In this document: positions 7,103-14,661 of the stretch, piece by piece
How positions within the stretch are numbered: position 1 is the stretch's first letter
How the letters are laid out: the number at the start of each line of letters is the position of its first letter
Assembly (NCBI GenBank): GCA_903932565.1
Contig: CAIZGQ010000395.1
Location: forward strand, 1 to 18,118
DNA from: an uncultured Hyphomicrobiales bacterium
Lineage (GTDB): Bacteria > Pseudomonadota > Alphaproteobacteria > Rhizobiales > Beijerinckiaceae
DNA: 18,118 nt
Direction: 5' to 3'
Notes under the pieces: model-generated
Told to the model about the DNA's origin: nothing
Database searches by the model: none
What the model saw: the letters and a program-made list of their open reading frames with translations, nothing else
Program-made: the position numbers and the translations under genes

Positions 7103-8287
7103 ATGAGCGTTGCCCCCGACGCCATATTCCATGTGTATGTCGTGGCAGGGGAGCATTCGGGCGACCAGCTCGGCTTCAAACTGATGCAAGCTCTGCGCGC
7201 AGCCACCGGCGGGCACGTCCGCTTCAGCGGGGTCGGCGGCCACATGATGGAAGCCGAGGGTCTCAAAAGCCTGTTTCCCATCAGCGACATTGCGGTCATG
7301 GGAATTGTGCCGGTCCTCAAGCGCCTGCCGCAGGTCCTCGCGCGCATTCGCGAGACAGCGGCGGATGCCATCGCGGCCAAGCCCGATGCACTGGTCATCA
7401 TCGACAGCCCTGACTTCACGCACCGCGTTGCCAAAAAGGTGCGTGCGGCGCTGCGGGATCTTCCTGTGATTGATTATGTCAGCCCGACGGTTTGGGCCTG
7501 GCGCCCCGGTCGCGCCCGCACCATGCGCAGCTATATTGATCATGTTCTGGCGCTGTTGCCGTTCGAACCTGCGGCGCATCGACGACTCGGCGGCCCCGCC
7601 TGCACATATGTGGGCCATCCTCTGATCGAGCGGCTGGAGGAGCTTCGGCCCAACGCTGCCGAGGCAACCGCCCGCGAGCGCTCGCCGCCACAAGTGCTGA
7701 TTTTGCCCGGATCGCGTCGGCTGGAAATCGAACGTCTGATGGACGATTTCCGCGCTGCGGCCGAACTGATGACGAGCGCCGCTGGCCCCATTGATTTCGT
7801 CCTCCCCGCCGTCGACCACCTCGTCGACCGGATCAGCGCCCATGTGGAGACGTGGGCCGTCAAGCCGCGCATCGTGCGCGGCGAGGCTGCGAAGTTCGAA
7901 GCCTTCCGCTCCTCTCGGGCCGCGCTGGCGGCATCCGGCACAGTGACGCTGGAGCTTGCGCTCTCCGGCGTGCCGATGGTCGTGGCCTATCGCGTCTCGC
8001 GCGTGGAAGAGTTGCTGCGGTTTCTGATCAAGGTGCCGTCGATTGTGCTCCCCAATCTGATACTTGGCCGCAATGCGATACCGGAATTCATCCAGCACGA
8101 TTGCACGCCCGACGCGTTGGCTGCGGCCATGCTGCCGCTCGTCGTGGGCGGCGCGGCCCGGGACGTGCAGGTGGCCGCGCTTTCGCGTCTGGATGGACTG
8201 ATGGGGCTGCCCGCGGGCGATACCCCGAGCGCCCGTGCCGCGCGGGTCATTCTTGACGTGGCCGGGGTGGACGTTCGCACCATTTGA
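7103..8287 (+). CDS. lpxB: Lipid-A-disaccharide synthase
   Basis: LpxB is a GT19 glycosyltransferase that joins 2,3-diacylglucosamine 1-phosphate (lipid X) to UDP-diacylglucosamine, forming the lipid A disaccharide at the inner face of the inner membrane. The 394-residue length is normal. Family motifs are AGEHSGDQLG (residues 15-24), FSGVGGHMM, the membrane-binding region containing DYVSPTVWAWRPGR, VGHPLIERL, LPGSRRLEI, and the donor-site stretch ASGTVTLELALSGVPMVVAYR followed by LPNLILGRNAIPEFIQ. ATG 7103 is the start that keeps the N-terminal glycine loop at the usual distance; the ribosome site is poor. Its substrate lipid X normally comes from LpxI or LpxH, and neither gene is in the window. 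A DUF2878 gene follows 63 bases later on the same strand. Confidence 0.95.
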   Translation: MSVAPDAIFHVYVVAGEHSGDQLGFKLMQALRAATGGHVRFSGVGGHMMEAEGLKSLFPISDIAVMGIVPVLKRLPQVLARIRETAADAIAAKPDALVIIDSPDFTHRVAKKVRAALRDLPVIDYVSPTVWAWRPGRARTMRSYIDHVLALLPFEPAAHRRLGGPACTYVGHPLIERLEELRPNAAEATARERSPPQVLILPGSRRLEIERLMDDFRAAAELMTSAAGPIDFVLPAVDHLVDRISAHVETWAVKPRIVRGEAAKFEAFRSSRAALAASGTVTLELALSGVPMVVAYRVSRVEELLRFLIKVPSIVLPNLILGRNAIPEFIQHDCTPDALAAAMLPLVVGGAARDVQVAALSRLDGLMGLPAGDTPSARAARVILDVAGVDVRTI

Positions 8288-8350
8288 CGTTGTCTGCATC
8301 CATGACGGCAGGCCGGGCGTAACTGTCAGGTCCGCTTCAAGGAACTGCAT

Positions 8351-8896
8351 GTGCTGAAGATCATCAATTTTGCGGCGTTTCAGGCCGGTTGGTTTGCCTG
8401 CGTCCTTGGAGCAGCTCACGGTCACGCCTGGGCGGGTACGGCAGCTGTGGGTGCCGTGCTGGCGCTGCACCTGTGGCTGAGCGGTGACTGGCAGGGCGAG
8501 CTGGTGCTGGCGCTCCTGGCGGCGGCTGTGGGGCTTGTGCTGGAAACCGTGCTGGTGGCAACCGGAGCTGCGGCCTATGCCTCGCCAGCGCCCATCGCCA
8601 GCCTGCCGCCGGGTTGGATCATTGCCATGTGGGTTTTGCTCGCGACGGCGCTGAATTCCAGCCTGTCCTGGATGCGCGGTCGGTTGCTCCTGGCGGCTGT
8701 TTTGGGGGCTGTGGCGGCCCCGCTCAGCTATTCCGGAGGGGCTGGATTTGGTGGCATGGTCCTGGGTCAGCCGCTCTGGCAGAGCCTTGTTCTCATCGGC
8801 GTACTTTGGGCCGTGGCTATGCCCATTCTGGTGTGGGCAGCGACCCTCATTGCAAATCGAAAACCGACAGCAACGCTTCAATCCGCCTCCCAATAG
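8351..8896 (+). CDS. DUF2878-family inner-membrane protein
   Basis: The 181-residue protein is strongly hydrophobic with about five to six predicted membrane helices. It resembles DUF2878 proteins: an N-terminal NFAAFQAGWFACVLGAAHG segment, a central W-rich helix MWVLLATALNSSLSWM, and a later APLSYSGGAGFGG stretch. The biochemical role of this family is not known to me. The GTG start at 8351 is supported by AAGGA at 8339-8343 with seven-base spacing. It lies 63 bases after lpxB in the same direction, so it may be the last gene of the lipid A transcript, but nothing in the sequence ties it to lipid A. Its stop codon is three bases from the end of the convergent Hfq-like gene, with no room for a separate terminator. 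Confidence 0.85.
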   Translation: MLKIINFAAFQAGWFACVLGAAHGHAWAGTAAVGAVLALHLWLSGDWQGELVLALLAAAVGLVLETVLVATGAAAYASPAPIASLPPGWIIAMWVLLATALNSSLSWMRGRLLLAAVLGAVAAPLSYSGGAGFGGMVLGQPLWQSLVLIGVLWAVAMPILVWAATLIANRKPTATLQSASQ

Positions 8897-8899
8897 GCA

Positions 8900-9133
8900 T
8901 CAGAGTTCAGCGTCGCTCCCAATTTTTGAGCTCGTGCTGACAGCGGCGATCGCAGACTTTTCGACCTGCTGGCAGATTCCATCGCGCTCAAGCAGAAGCG
9001 TGAACTGGTCATAACCAGTGATGGCGCCGATGAGCTTCACGCCGTTCAGCAAATAGATCGTCACGATGCTTTTTTCAGCCATGCTGGCAGAAAAGACAGC
9101 TTCCTGCAGGTGATTGCTGCGTTCCATGGCCAT
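8900..9133 (-). CDS. Divergent Hfq-like Sm-fold RNA-binding protein
   Basis: The 77-residue protein aligns along its length with Hfq, the hexameric RNA chaperone that pairs small RNAs with messages. Conserved features are LQ at 9-10, the Sm1 block TIYLLNGVKLIGAI with Tyr27 and Lys33, and YDQF at 41-44 (FDQF in E. coli). The proximal-site motif is altered: the usual YKHAI reads EKSAI at 58-62, so the family's highly conserved histidine is Ser60 and the tyrosine is Glu58. This suggests changed RNA 3'-end binding and a paralogue rather than the housekeeping Hfq, which in alphaproteobacteria usually neighbours hflX. The start is ATG 9133, with a second ATG two codons in; no clear ribosome site is visible. 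It converges on the DUF2878 gene and diverges from wecB. Confidence 0.8.
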   Translation of the reverse strand: MAMERSNHLQEAVFSASMAEKSIVTIYLLNGVKLIGAITGYDQFTLLLERDGICQQVEKSAIAAVSTSSKIGSDAEL

Positions 9134-9323
9134 GGGTGGAGGTCACTCTTCGATTGCAATGCGCCATCACGATGGGCGCGTCAGATCAAATGTGAGCTTA
9201 GCAGTTTTCGCCAAAGGCGCGAAAGGGATTGCTCGGGAACAAAGCATGAAAGCGGCCTCGGCGCAGACTTCGCCGATCATTTGGCATTGATCCTCGAAGT
9301 CCCAGCTACTACGGGTGAACCCC

Positions 9324-9346
9324 GGTGCGCTGTACACTGTCGCACC
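9324..9346. promoter_or_regulatory. Inverted repeat in the hfq-like/wecB divergent intergenic region
   Basis: GGTGCG and CGCACC flank an 11-base spacer in the 290-base stretch between the divergent Hfq-like gene and wecB. It could be an operator or a hairpin in the wecB leader. Six-base arms are short, so this is tentative. I see no convincing promoter hexamers or gene elsewhere in this stretch. Confidence 0.25.
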
Positions 9347-9423
9347 CAAGCGCCACCGCATAGCAGCGCGCCGCCAATCTGGCCCACGCAACTGGACGAT
9401 GAGGCGAAACGTAGGAACGAGTT

Positions 9424-10557
9424 GTGCCGGCCATGAAAAAAGTCATTGTTTTCGCTGGCACGCGGCCTGAGGCCATCAAAATCGCGCCAGTGGTGGCTGC
9501 GCTCAAAGCCATGCCGGATTTCTTTGAAACGCGGGTGTGCTCGTCTGGCCAACATCGTGAATTGCTGGCTGCCGCCTTGGCTGATTTTGATATTGTGCCG
9601 GATGTGACGCTGAACGTGATGTCGGACAATCAAACGCTTGCGAGCCTGAGCGCAAAGCTGTTTTCCGCCATCGACGCCATGCTTGAAGTTGAAAAACCAG
9701 ACGCTGTGCTGGTGCAGGGTGACACAACGACCGTGACCGTTGCATCGCTTTGCGCGTTTTATCGCAGGATACCCGTCGGCCATATTGAGGCAGGTCTGCG
9801 CAGCTTCAACATTCACTCGCCATTTCCGGAAGAATTGAATCGCCGCATCGCGACGCTGACGGCACGATGGTCTTTTGCGCCCACACAACTTTCGCAAAAG
9901 AACCTTTTGGCTGAGGGTGTCTTGGAAAGCAGCATACACGTGACCGGCAATACCGTGATTGATGCGCTGCTTCACATGGTGAACAAGGTTCGCAAGGATC
10001 CGCCGACCTTACCAGATGCTGTGAATGAAGCTCATCTCGCGGGACGGCGACTCGTTCTCATCACAGCGCACCGGCGCGAGAATTTTGGTGCGCCATTGTT
10101 GCAAATCTGTGCGGCCATTGGACGACTGGCGAGCGTGCATCCTGACGTCGTGTTTGTGTATCCCGTGCACCCGAACCCCAATGTGGGCGCAGTTGTGCGT
10201 GAAAAACTTGGTGCGCTGCCGAATGTGTTGCTGATTGACCCATTGCCGTATGCGCCGTTCGTGCGTCTGCTGGATATATCCACACTTATTTTGACCGATT
10301 CGGGAGGTCTTCAGGAAGAAGCGCCGTCATTGGGAAAGCCGGTCTTGATCATGCGCGAGGTGACGGAGCGCCCGGAAGGCGTCCACGCGGGCGTTAATAT
10401 GCTCGTCGGCACCAATCCGGACGTGATTTTCACCAATGTCCACGGCCTCCTCACTGATTCGACGGCCTATGCTGCGATGACGACGAAGGTGTCGCCGTTC
10501 GGGAACGGCACGGCTGGGTCGCAGATCGCAGCTGTGCTGAGGCAGGATCTCGCCTGA
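9424..10557 (+). CDS. wecB: UDP-N-acetylglucosamine 2-epimerase (non-hydrolysing)
   Basis: This cytosolic enzyme interconverts UDP-GlcNAc and UDP-ManNAc, supplying ManNAc-type sugars for surface polysaccharides. The 377-residue length is typical. Motifs in order are GTRPEAIKIAPV near the start; QGDTTT with Asp100; GHIEAGLRS with Glu122; PFPEELNRR with Glu136/137; GNTVIDAL; ITAHRRENFG with His216; and DSGGLQEEAPSLGKPVL followed by REVTERPEG. These include the acidic residues and the histidine of the active site known in this family. GTG 9424 is chosen because AGGAA at 9413-9417 is six bases away, but ATG 9433 three codons later is also possible. A GT4 glycosyltransferase gene follows 78 bases downstream. 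No UDP-ManNAc dehydrogenase (wecC) is adjacent, so the use of the sugar is inference. Confidence 0.93.
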   Translation: MPAMKKVIVFAGTRPEAIKIAPVVAALKAMPDFFETRVCSSGQHRELLAAALADFDIVPDVTLNVMSDNQTLASLSAKLFSAIDAMLEVEKPDAVLVQGDTTTVTVASLCAFYRRIPVGHIEAGLRSFNIHSPFPEELNRRIATLTARWSFAPTQLSQKNLLAEGVLESSIHVTGNTVIDALLHMVNKVRKDPPTLPDAVNEAHLAGRRLVLITAHRRENFGAPLLQICAAIGRLASVHPDVVFVYPVHPNPNVGAVVREKLGALPNVLLIDPLPYAPFVRLLDISTLILTDSGGLQEEAPSLGKPVLIMREVTERPEGVHAGVNMLVGTNPDVIFTNVHGLLTDSTAYAAMTTKVSPFGNGTAGSQIAAVLRQDLA

Positions 10558-10635
10558 GGCCAATGACGTTTTTGTTTCTCCCTCGGCTGGTGTTAGAACA
10601 GCCAATCGTAAAGACGGTGTTTAGCAGGGCTGGCG

Positions 10636-11745
10636 ATGACAATGAAGGTGTGCCTGGTGACAAGCGAATTTCCGCCTGTCATCGGCGGGATTGCCAGTCA
10701 TGTGTATGAGCTGGCGCGCGCACTGGTTGCAGAAGCGGCAGACGTCACGATCGTGCATCCGCTCTCCTTTGGATCGACCCTCGGCGAAGTCGTCTTGCAG
10801 GGTGCCAAGATCTATCGGCCGCGTCTCATCAAGGCTCAGCCATTCTACACGGTCATGCTGAAATTTTGGCTGGCGAATGCCATCCGTGCGCGTGATTTTG
10901 ATATCATCCATGTGCACGGAATTCGTCCGCTCGCAGCAACACGCGGCCTCAAAGTTCCCGTGATCTTCACCAACCATTCTTCGGGTTTTTTGGCGCGGCT
11001 GAAAGCGGGTGGATTTCGCAGGCAGCGCACCGCCAACCTGCTGAAAGGCGTTAAAAGTGTTCTGGCGCCCAGCGACGAACTGGTTGACGCCGTGCGCGCC
11101 TTTGGGTTCGCCGGGCCGGCGCAGATGATCCCAAACGGCGTCGACACCACGCGCTTTTTTCCGAGCTCTTCATTGCTGCGTGCCAAATGCGGTATCGGTG
11201 AAAATGAAACAGTTCTGCTTCTCGCCCGGCGTCTTGTTGAGAAAAACGGGGTCATCTGGTTTGCGCGCGCCATTGCCGAAATGCGGCATCTACCATTCCG
11301 CGTTGTCGTTGCAGGCGATGGCGTGGATCGGGAGCTGATGACCCAGATTTTGCGCGCTGCAAATATGCTCGACCGGGTGATTTTTCTCGGCGGCGTCCCC
11401 AATAGCGATATGCCGAACGTCTACAATGCTGCGGACATTTGCGTGCTGCCATCTCTGGCTGAGGCGACCAGCATCACCGGGCTTGAGGCAATGGCCTGCG
11501 GTCTGCCGCTGGTGGGCACAAATGTTGGTGGCATCCCCACACTGCTGGAGGATGGAATCACCGGCCTGCTGGTTCCCCCACGAGAGCCCAAAGCCATGGC
11601 GCAGGCACTCGGCCAGCTGATTGCAGAGCCGGCCCTGCGGAGGCAAATGGGCGCTGCTGCACGGCACTCGGTGGAGCAGAACTTCTCCTGGCCGGGCATC
11701 GCGCGCCGCACGCTGGAGGCCTATCGCCAGTGCTTGGCGAGCTGA
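10636..11745 (+). CDS. GT4-family glycosyltransferase
   Basis: The 369-residue protein is a GT-B fold retaining glycosyltransferase of family GT4, likely acting at the cytoplasmic face of the membrane on a glycolipid or polysaccharide precursor. The N-terminal acceptor domain opens with CLVTSEFPPVIGGIASHVYE, a glycine loop typical of GT4. IPNGVDTTRFFP marks the domain linker, and LLLARRLVEKNGV starts the donor domain. The catalytic EX7E motif is Glu276 and Glu284 in EATSITGLEAMACG, followed by GTNVGGIPTLLEDGITGLLV, the usual sugar-nucleotide site. Donor and acceptor cannot be read from the sequence; the upstream epimerase gene suggests a UDP-HexNAc donor or a shared glycan. ATG 10636 is preceded by AGCAGGG. 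A second ATG lies two codons in. Confidence 0.9.
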   Translation: MTMKVCLVTSEFPPVIGGIASHVYELARALVAEAADVTIVHPLSFGSTLGEVVLQGAKIYRPRLIKAQPFYTVMLKFWLANAIRARDFDIIHVHGIRPLAATRGLKVPVIFTNHSSGFLARLKAGGFRRQRTANLLKGVKSVLAPSDELVDAVRAFGFAGPAQMIPNGVDTTRFFPSSSLLRAKCGIGENETVLLLARRLVEKNGVIWFARAIAEMRHLPFRVVVAGDGVDRELMTQILRAANMLDRVIFLGGVPNSDMPNVYNAADICVLPSLAEATSITGLEAMACGLPLVGTNVGGIPTLLEDGITGLLVPPREPKAMAQALGQLIAEPALRRQMGAAARHSVEQNFSWPGIARRTLEAYRQCLAS

Positions 11746-11872
11746 CGCGGCTGCCTCAATCTGGTTTCGACTTGCCTGCCGCCGAGGATTGTTGAATTCT
11801 CAATGCATTACCGACCAAGGCCCGCAGAGCCGGGCCAAGTCGGTTGTGACTGATCAGCAAGATCGGCAGGGC

Positions 11873-11880
11873 AGGGAGGA
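11873..11880 (+). promoter_or_regulatory. Ribosome binding site for the Tat amidohydrolase
   Basis: AGGGAGGA lies seven bases before ATG 11888. The frame is open upstream to 11621, inside the glycosyltransferase gene, but this site and the Tat signal that follows place the true start at 11888. Confidence 0.75.
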
Positions 11881-11887
11881 TCAATCG

Positions 11888-13837
11888 ATGTGCATTGTCT
11901 GCAACACGCGGAACAAATGGTCTCTTGGCGGGGGCGCGTCCACACGGCGTCAATTTCTCGCCAGCGGCGCGGCGCTCGGGAGCGTTTACGCAGCCGCTCA
12001 GGTGTTTGGCGTGGAGGCTGCTCAAGCTGCGGACGGCAAGGCTGATTTCATTATTGAAAACGCCAAGATCATCACTCTCGATCCCAAAAAACCCAGTGCC
12101 GAGGCGATTGCCATTGGTGGTGACAAGATCCTCGATGTCGGGAAGCGCCGTGATATGGAGCGATTGCGCGGCCCACAGACGAAGATGATCGATGCTGGCG
12201 GCAAATCGATTGTGCCCGGCCTGAATGATTCGCACACCCACTTCATCCGTGGTGGCCTGACCTATTCGCAGGAGTTGCGCTGGGACGGTGTGCCGTCTCT
12301 GGGCATCGCATTGCGCATGCTGAAAGATCAGGCGATGCGCACGCCAGCGCCCCAGTGGGTGCAGGTGGTTGGCGGCTGGACAGCGACGCAATTTGCTGAA
12401 AAACGCCTGCCCACGCTGGATGAAATCAATGCCGCGACCGGCGACGTGCCGGCGTTCGTCATGCATATCTACGACCGCGCTTTTCTCAACAAGGCTGCGA
12501 TGCGCGTCCTTGGCTACACGAAGGATTCGCCCGAGCCCTTTGGTGGCGCTTTCGAACGTGATGCGTCCGGCGCGCCCACGGGCGTCATCATCAACGTCAC
12601 CAACATCGGCAGCTTGTTGGCAACCTTTGCCAAGATACCAAAGCTGGCACCGGGCGATCAGCTCGCATCCACCAAGCATTTCATGCGTGAATTGAACCGG
12701 CTGGGCGTGACGAGCGTGATTGATGCGGGTGGTGGCGGACAAAATTACCCGGACAATTACCAGACGATTGCCAAACTCGCCGCTGACAAGGCGCTCACGT
12801 TGCGCATCGGATACAACTTGTTTGCGCAGCGCCCCGGCAAGGAACTTGAAGATTACAAGAGCTGGGTCACGCAGGTGAAACCGGGCCAGGGCGACGATTA
12901 TTTCAAAATGATCGGTGCGGGCGAATACATGATCTGGGCAACGCATGATCCCGCCAATTTCACAAAAGCGGTTGTGCCACCAACGGAAGTTGGTGAAAGC
13001 CAATTGGTCGAGGCGATCAAGCTGGTGGTGTCCAACGGCTGGCCGTTCCGCCTGCATGCCAATTACGACGTGACCGTGCAGAACCTGATGCGTGCCATCG
13101 AGACAGCGCACAGGGACGTGCCTGTCGACAAGGTGCGCTGGGCGATTGATCACGCGGAGACGATCTCGCCGCAAAGTCTTGAGCGTGTCGCAAAACTTGG
13201 CGGCTCCATCGCCATCCAGAATCGCATGTCGCTCGACGGGGATGCGTTTGCGGGCAAATGGGGCAAGGAGGCCGCTGCCGACGCGCCGCCAATTGGTCGC
13301 ATTCGACAGATGGGCTTGCATCTGGCCTGCGGCACGGATGGCAACCGGGCATCAAGCCACAATCCCTGGGTGGGCGTGCATTGGCTGATCACCGGCAAGA
13401 CAGCGGGCGGCACGACGTTGAATGCCAAGCGCAACCTTGTCGACCGCACAGAAGCACTGCGGCTTTATTCCGCTGCCGGCGCGTATTTCACCGGAGATGA
13501 CGACAAGAAAGGCACGCTCTCGGCGGGGAAATGGGCGGACCTCGCGATCCTGTCCGACGATTATATGAAAGTCCCGGAGGCTCAAATCCCGCAGATCACG
13601 TCTTTGCTGACAATGGTGGGTGGCAAGCCGGTGTATGGCGCTGGCCGGTACGCGGACCTTGCCCCGACGGCCCTGCCAGTGGTGCCAGACTGGTTGCCGA
13701 TCCACGATTACACCAGCTACCACCGCGCTGGTTTGGACGCTGTCAACGACTTCGCAGCAGCCACGAGCACGGGCTTGCCAAAGATCATCGGACCTGATGG
13801 CCCGTGGGAGATTGGCTGCCTTTGCGGGTTGCTGTGA
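11888..13837 (+). CDS. Tat-exported amidohydrolase of the Amidohydro_3 (YtcJ-like) type
   Basis: This 649-residue protein is a metal-dependent hydrolase of the amidohydrolase superfamily; the substrate is unknown, though relatives hydrolyse amide, formamide or related C-N bonds. A twin-arginine signal (TRRQFL, residues 19-24, hydrophobic run to about 42, likely cleavage near AQA at 47) implies folding with its metal before export to the periplasm. After a small beta domain (FIIENAKIITLD) come SIVPGLNDSHTH with the metal histidines at 116 and 118, then His390 in RLHANYD, His422 in AIDHAET and Asp484 in CGTDGN, in the order expected for the metal site. The ends are unusual: MCIVCN before the Tat motif and GCLCGLL at the C-terminus. 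The gene has its own ribosome site 142 bases after the glycosyltransferase and converges on the cupin gene across a terminator. Confidence 0.88.
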   Translation: MCIVCNTRNKWSLGGGASTRRQFLASGAALGSVYAAAQVFGVEAAQAADGKADFIIENAKIITLDPKKPSAEAIAIGGDKILDVGKRRDMERLRGPQTKMIDAGGKSIVPGLNDSHTHFIRGGLTYSQELRWDGVPSLGIALRMLKDQAMRTPAPQWVQVVGGWTATQFAEKRLPTLDEINAATGDVPAFVMHIYDRAFLNKAAMRVLGYTKDSPEPFGGAFERDASGAPTGVIINVTNIGSLLATFAKIPKLAPGDQLASTKHFMRELNRLGVTSVIDAGGGGQNYPDNYQTIAKLAADKALTLRIGYNLFAQRPGKELEDYKSWVTQVKPGQGDDYFKMIGAGEYMIWATHDPANFTKAVVPPTEVGESQLVEAIKLVVSNGWPFRLHANYDVTVQNLMRAIETAHRDVPVDKVRWAIDHAETISPQSLERVAKLGGSIAIQNRMSLDGDAFAGKWGKEAAADAPPIGRIRQMGLHLACGTDGNRASSHNPWVGVHWLITGKTAGGTTLNAKRNLVDRTEALRLYSAAGAYFTGDDDKKGTLSAGKWADLAILSDDYMKVPEAQIPQITSLLTMVGGKPVYGAGRYADLAPTALPVVPDWLPIHDYTSYHRAGLDAVNDFAAATSTGLPKIIGPDGPWEIGCLCGLL

Positions 13838-13857
13838 GGCTCGCCTGAACAAAAAAT

Positions 13858-13890
13858 GCCGCCGAGGATCAAATGATCTTCGACGGCTTT
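13858..13890. terminator. Bidirectional terminator between the amidohydrolase and cupin genes
   Basis: GCCGCCGAGGATC (13858-13870) and GATCTTCGACGGC (13875-13887) form a 13-position stem with one mismatch and one G-U pair around an AAAT loop. TTT follows on the + strand. Six A bases precede the stem, giving a T-run after it on the - strand. Its position between the two convergent stop codons fits termination in both directions. Confidence 0.8.
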
Positions 13891-13917
13891 AATTTGAATG
13901 ACGTCTTGTTCGGCGCT

Positions 13918-14448
13918 TTAGTCGTTATTGCTCGCGAACGCAGCGCTGGGCTTGATCATGTTGCGCGCCATGCGCATCCAGCGAACAATTCCCGCGATCG
14001 GCTCGGGCAGCAACGTCTTGATGGTTGCAACTTTTTTCACATGGTCCGGGACGCGCCAGTGGACGACAGTTCCCTGCGGAAAGAATGCAACGTCACCCGG
14101 ACCAAGTCGACGTTCCATGTTCGTCTTGTCGGTGAGGAAGACTTCGCCATCCAGAATCGTGACGACCTCATCGAAATCATAGTGCCAGTCAAAGACACTT
14201 TTTGTGGTCTGCCAGACATAGGCCTTTGTCGAGCCATCGTCAGAATGTGCAATCTCCGCGCCCATGGTTTGCGGATTTCCCTCAAGCACCCAGGCCGGAT
14301 TAATTGGCGCGGGTTTCAAAATTACATCGTTGGGATTGATGACGCCGATTGTCGTTTGCTTGCTCGCTTGATGTTGCGATGCCTCGGCGAAACCCAAAGC
14401 ACCGACCACAACAATTGCCATGCTGAACAGGACCTGGGACCGCCTCAT
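13918..14448 (-). CDS. Exported cupin-domain protein (Cupin_3/DUF861-like)
   Basis: The 176-residue protein has an N-terminal signal peptide (MRRSQVLFSMAIVVVGALGFAEA, probable cleavage near residue 23), so it is probably periplasmic. It carries a single small beta-barrel cupin domain at roughly 75-145. The first cupin motif reads WHYDFDEVVTILDGEVF, with His89, Asp91 and Glu94 as possible metal ligands. The second is GPGDVAFFPQGTVVHW, with His130. This pattern matches the Cupin_3 group, known from ureidoglycine aminohydrolase, but the specific function is unknown. ATG 14448 is chosen because AAAAGG precedes it at good spacing and the signal peptide follows; the frame is open 42 codons further upstream but those codons do not look coding. 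A palindromic element lies just upstream and the Crp/Fnr gene beyond it on the same strand. Confidence 0.82.
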   Translation of the reverse strand: MRRSQVLFSMAIVVVGALGFAEASQHQASKQTTIGVINPNDVILKPAPINPAWVLEGNPQTMGAEIAHSDDGSTKAYVWQTTKSVFDWHYDFDEVVTILDGEVFLTDKTNMERRLGPGDVAFFPQGTVVHWRVPDHVKKVATIKTLLPEPIAGIVRWMRMARNMIKPSAAFASNND

Positions 14449-14474
14449 TGAAGTGCCTTTTCGCTTAAATCCAT

Positions 14475-14496
14475 ACGGACACAATAATCTGTCCGT
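14475..14496. promoter_or_regulatory. Operator-like inverted repeat upstream of the cupin gene
   Basis: ACGGACA and TGTCCGT are a perfect 7-base inverted repeat with an eight-base AT-rich spacer, ending 26 bases before the cupin start. The size suits a dimeric regulator bound on one face of the helix, or a leader hairpin. It does not match the TTGAT-N4-ATCAA Fnr/FixK site. Confidence 0.5.
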
Positions 14497-14661
14497 GATT
14501 TGATCGAAAGGTTGAAAGGCTAAGGTTTCGCTGGTTTCACGATTCTTAGTGAAGATTTTTGGTAAAAAATCCAATTAGAAAGTAGCTTTTTTATATCTCT
14601 CCATCATTAACACTTACATAATAGGTAAATTTTTCATGAAACAATTCATAAGTTCGAAGCA
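14497..14661. other. AT-rich intergenic stretch between the Crp/Fnr gene and the cupin gene
   Basis: This part of the 213-base gap is clearly more AT-rich than its surroundings, with several A and T runs and a GATTTTT-GGTA-AAAAATC inverted repeat at 14554-14571. It probably holds the cupin promoter and the end of the regulator transcript. I could not assign convincing promoter hexamers, a terminator or a gene. Confidence 0.4.

Noticed and set aside
6254..8893. An 879-codon open frame on the - strand opposite lpxA, lpxB and the DUF2878 gene
   Set aside because: All three + strand genes happen to share one frame, so their GC-rich codon bias keeps the same antisense frame open throughout. The product is rich in His, Arg and Gln, has no recognisable domain, and the + strand genes are certain.
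11621..11887. An N-terminal extension of the amidohydrolase into the glycosyltransferase gene
   Set aside because: The AGGGAGGA site before ATG 11888 and the Tat signal just after it fix the start; the extension would bury the signal.
11756..13321. A 521-codon open frame on the - strand opposite the amidohydrolase
   Set aside because: It is the antisense shadow of a clear enzyme gene, with no ribosome site or family motif.
11777..13869. A 13-base exact direct repeat TGCCGCCGAGGAT at 11777-11789 and 13857-13869, flanking the amidohydrolase gene
   Set aside because: A repeat of this length is expected by chance about once or more in 18 kb. The right copy is part of the terminator stem, and there are no other signs of insertion.
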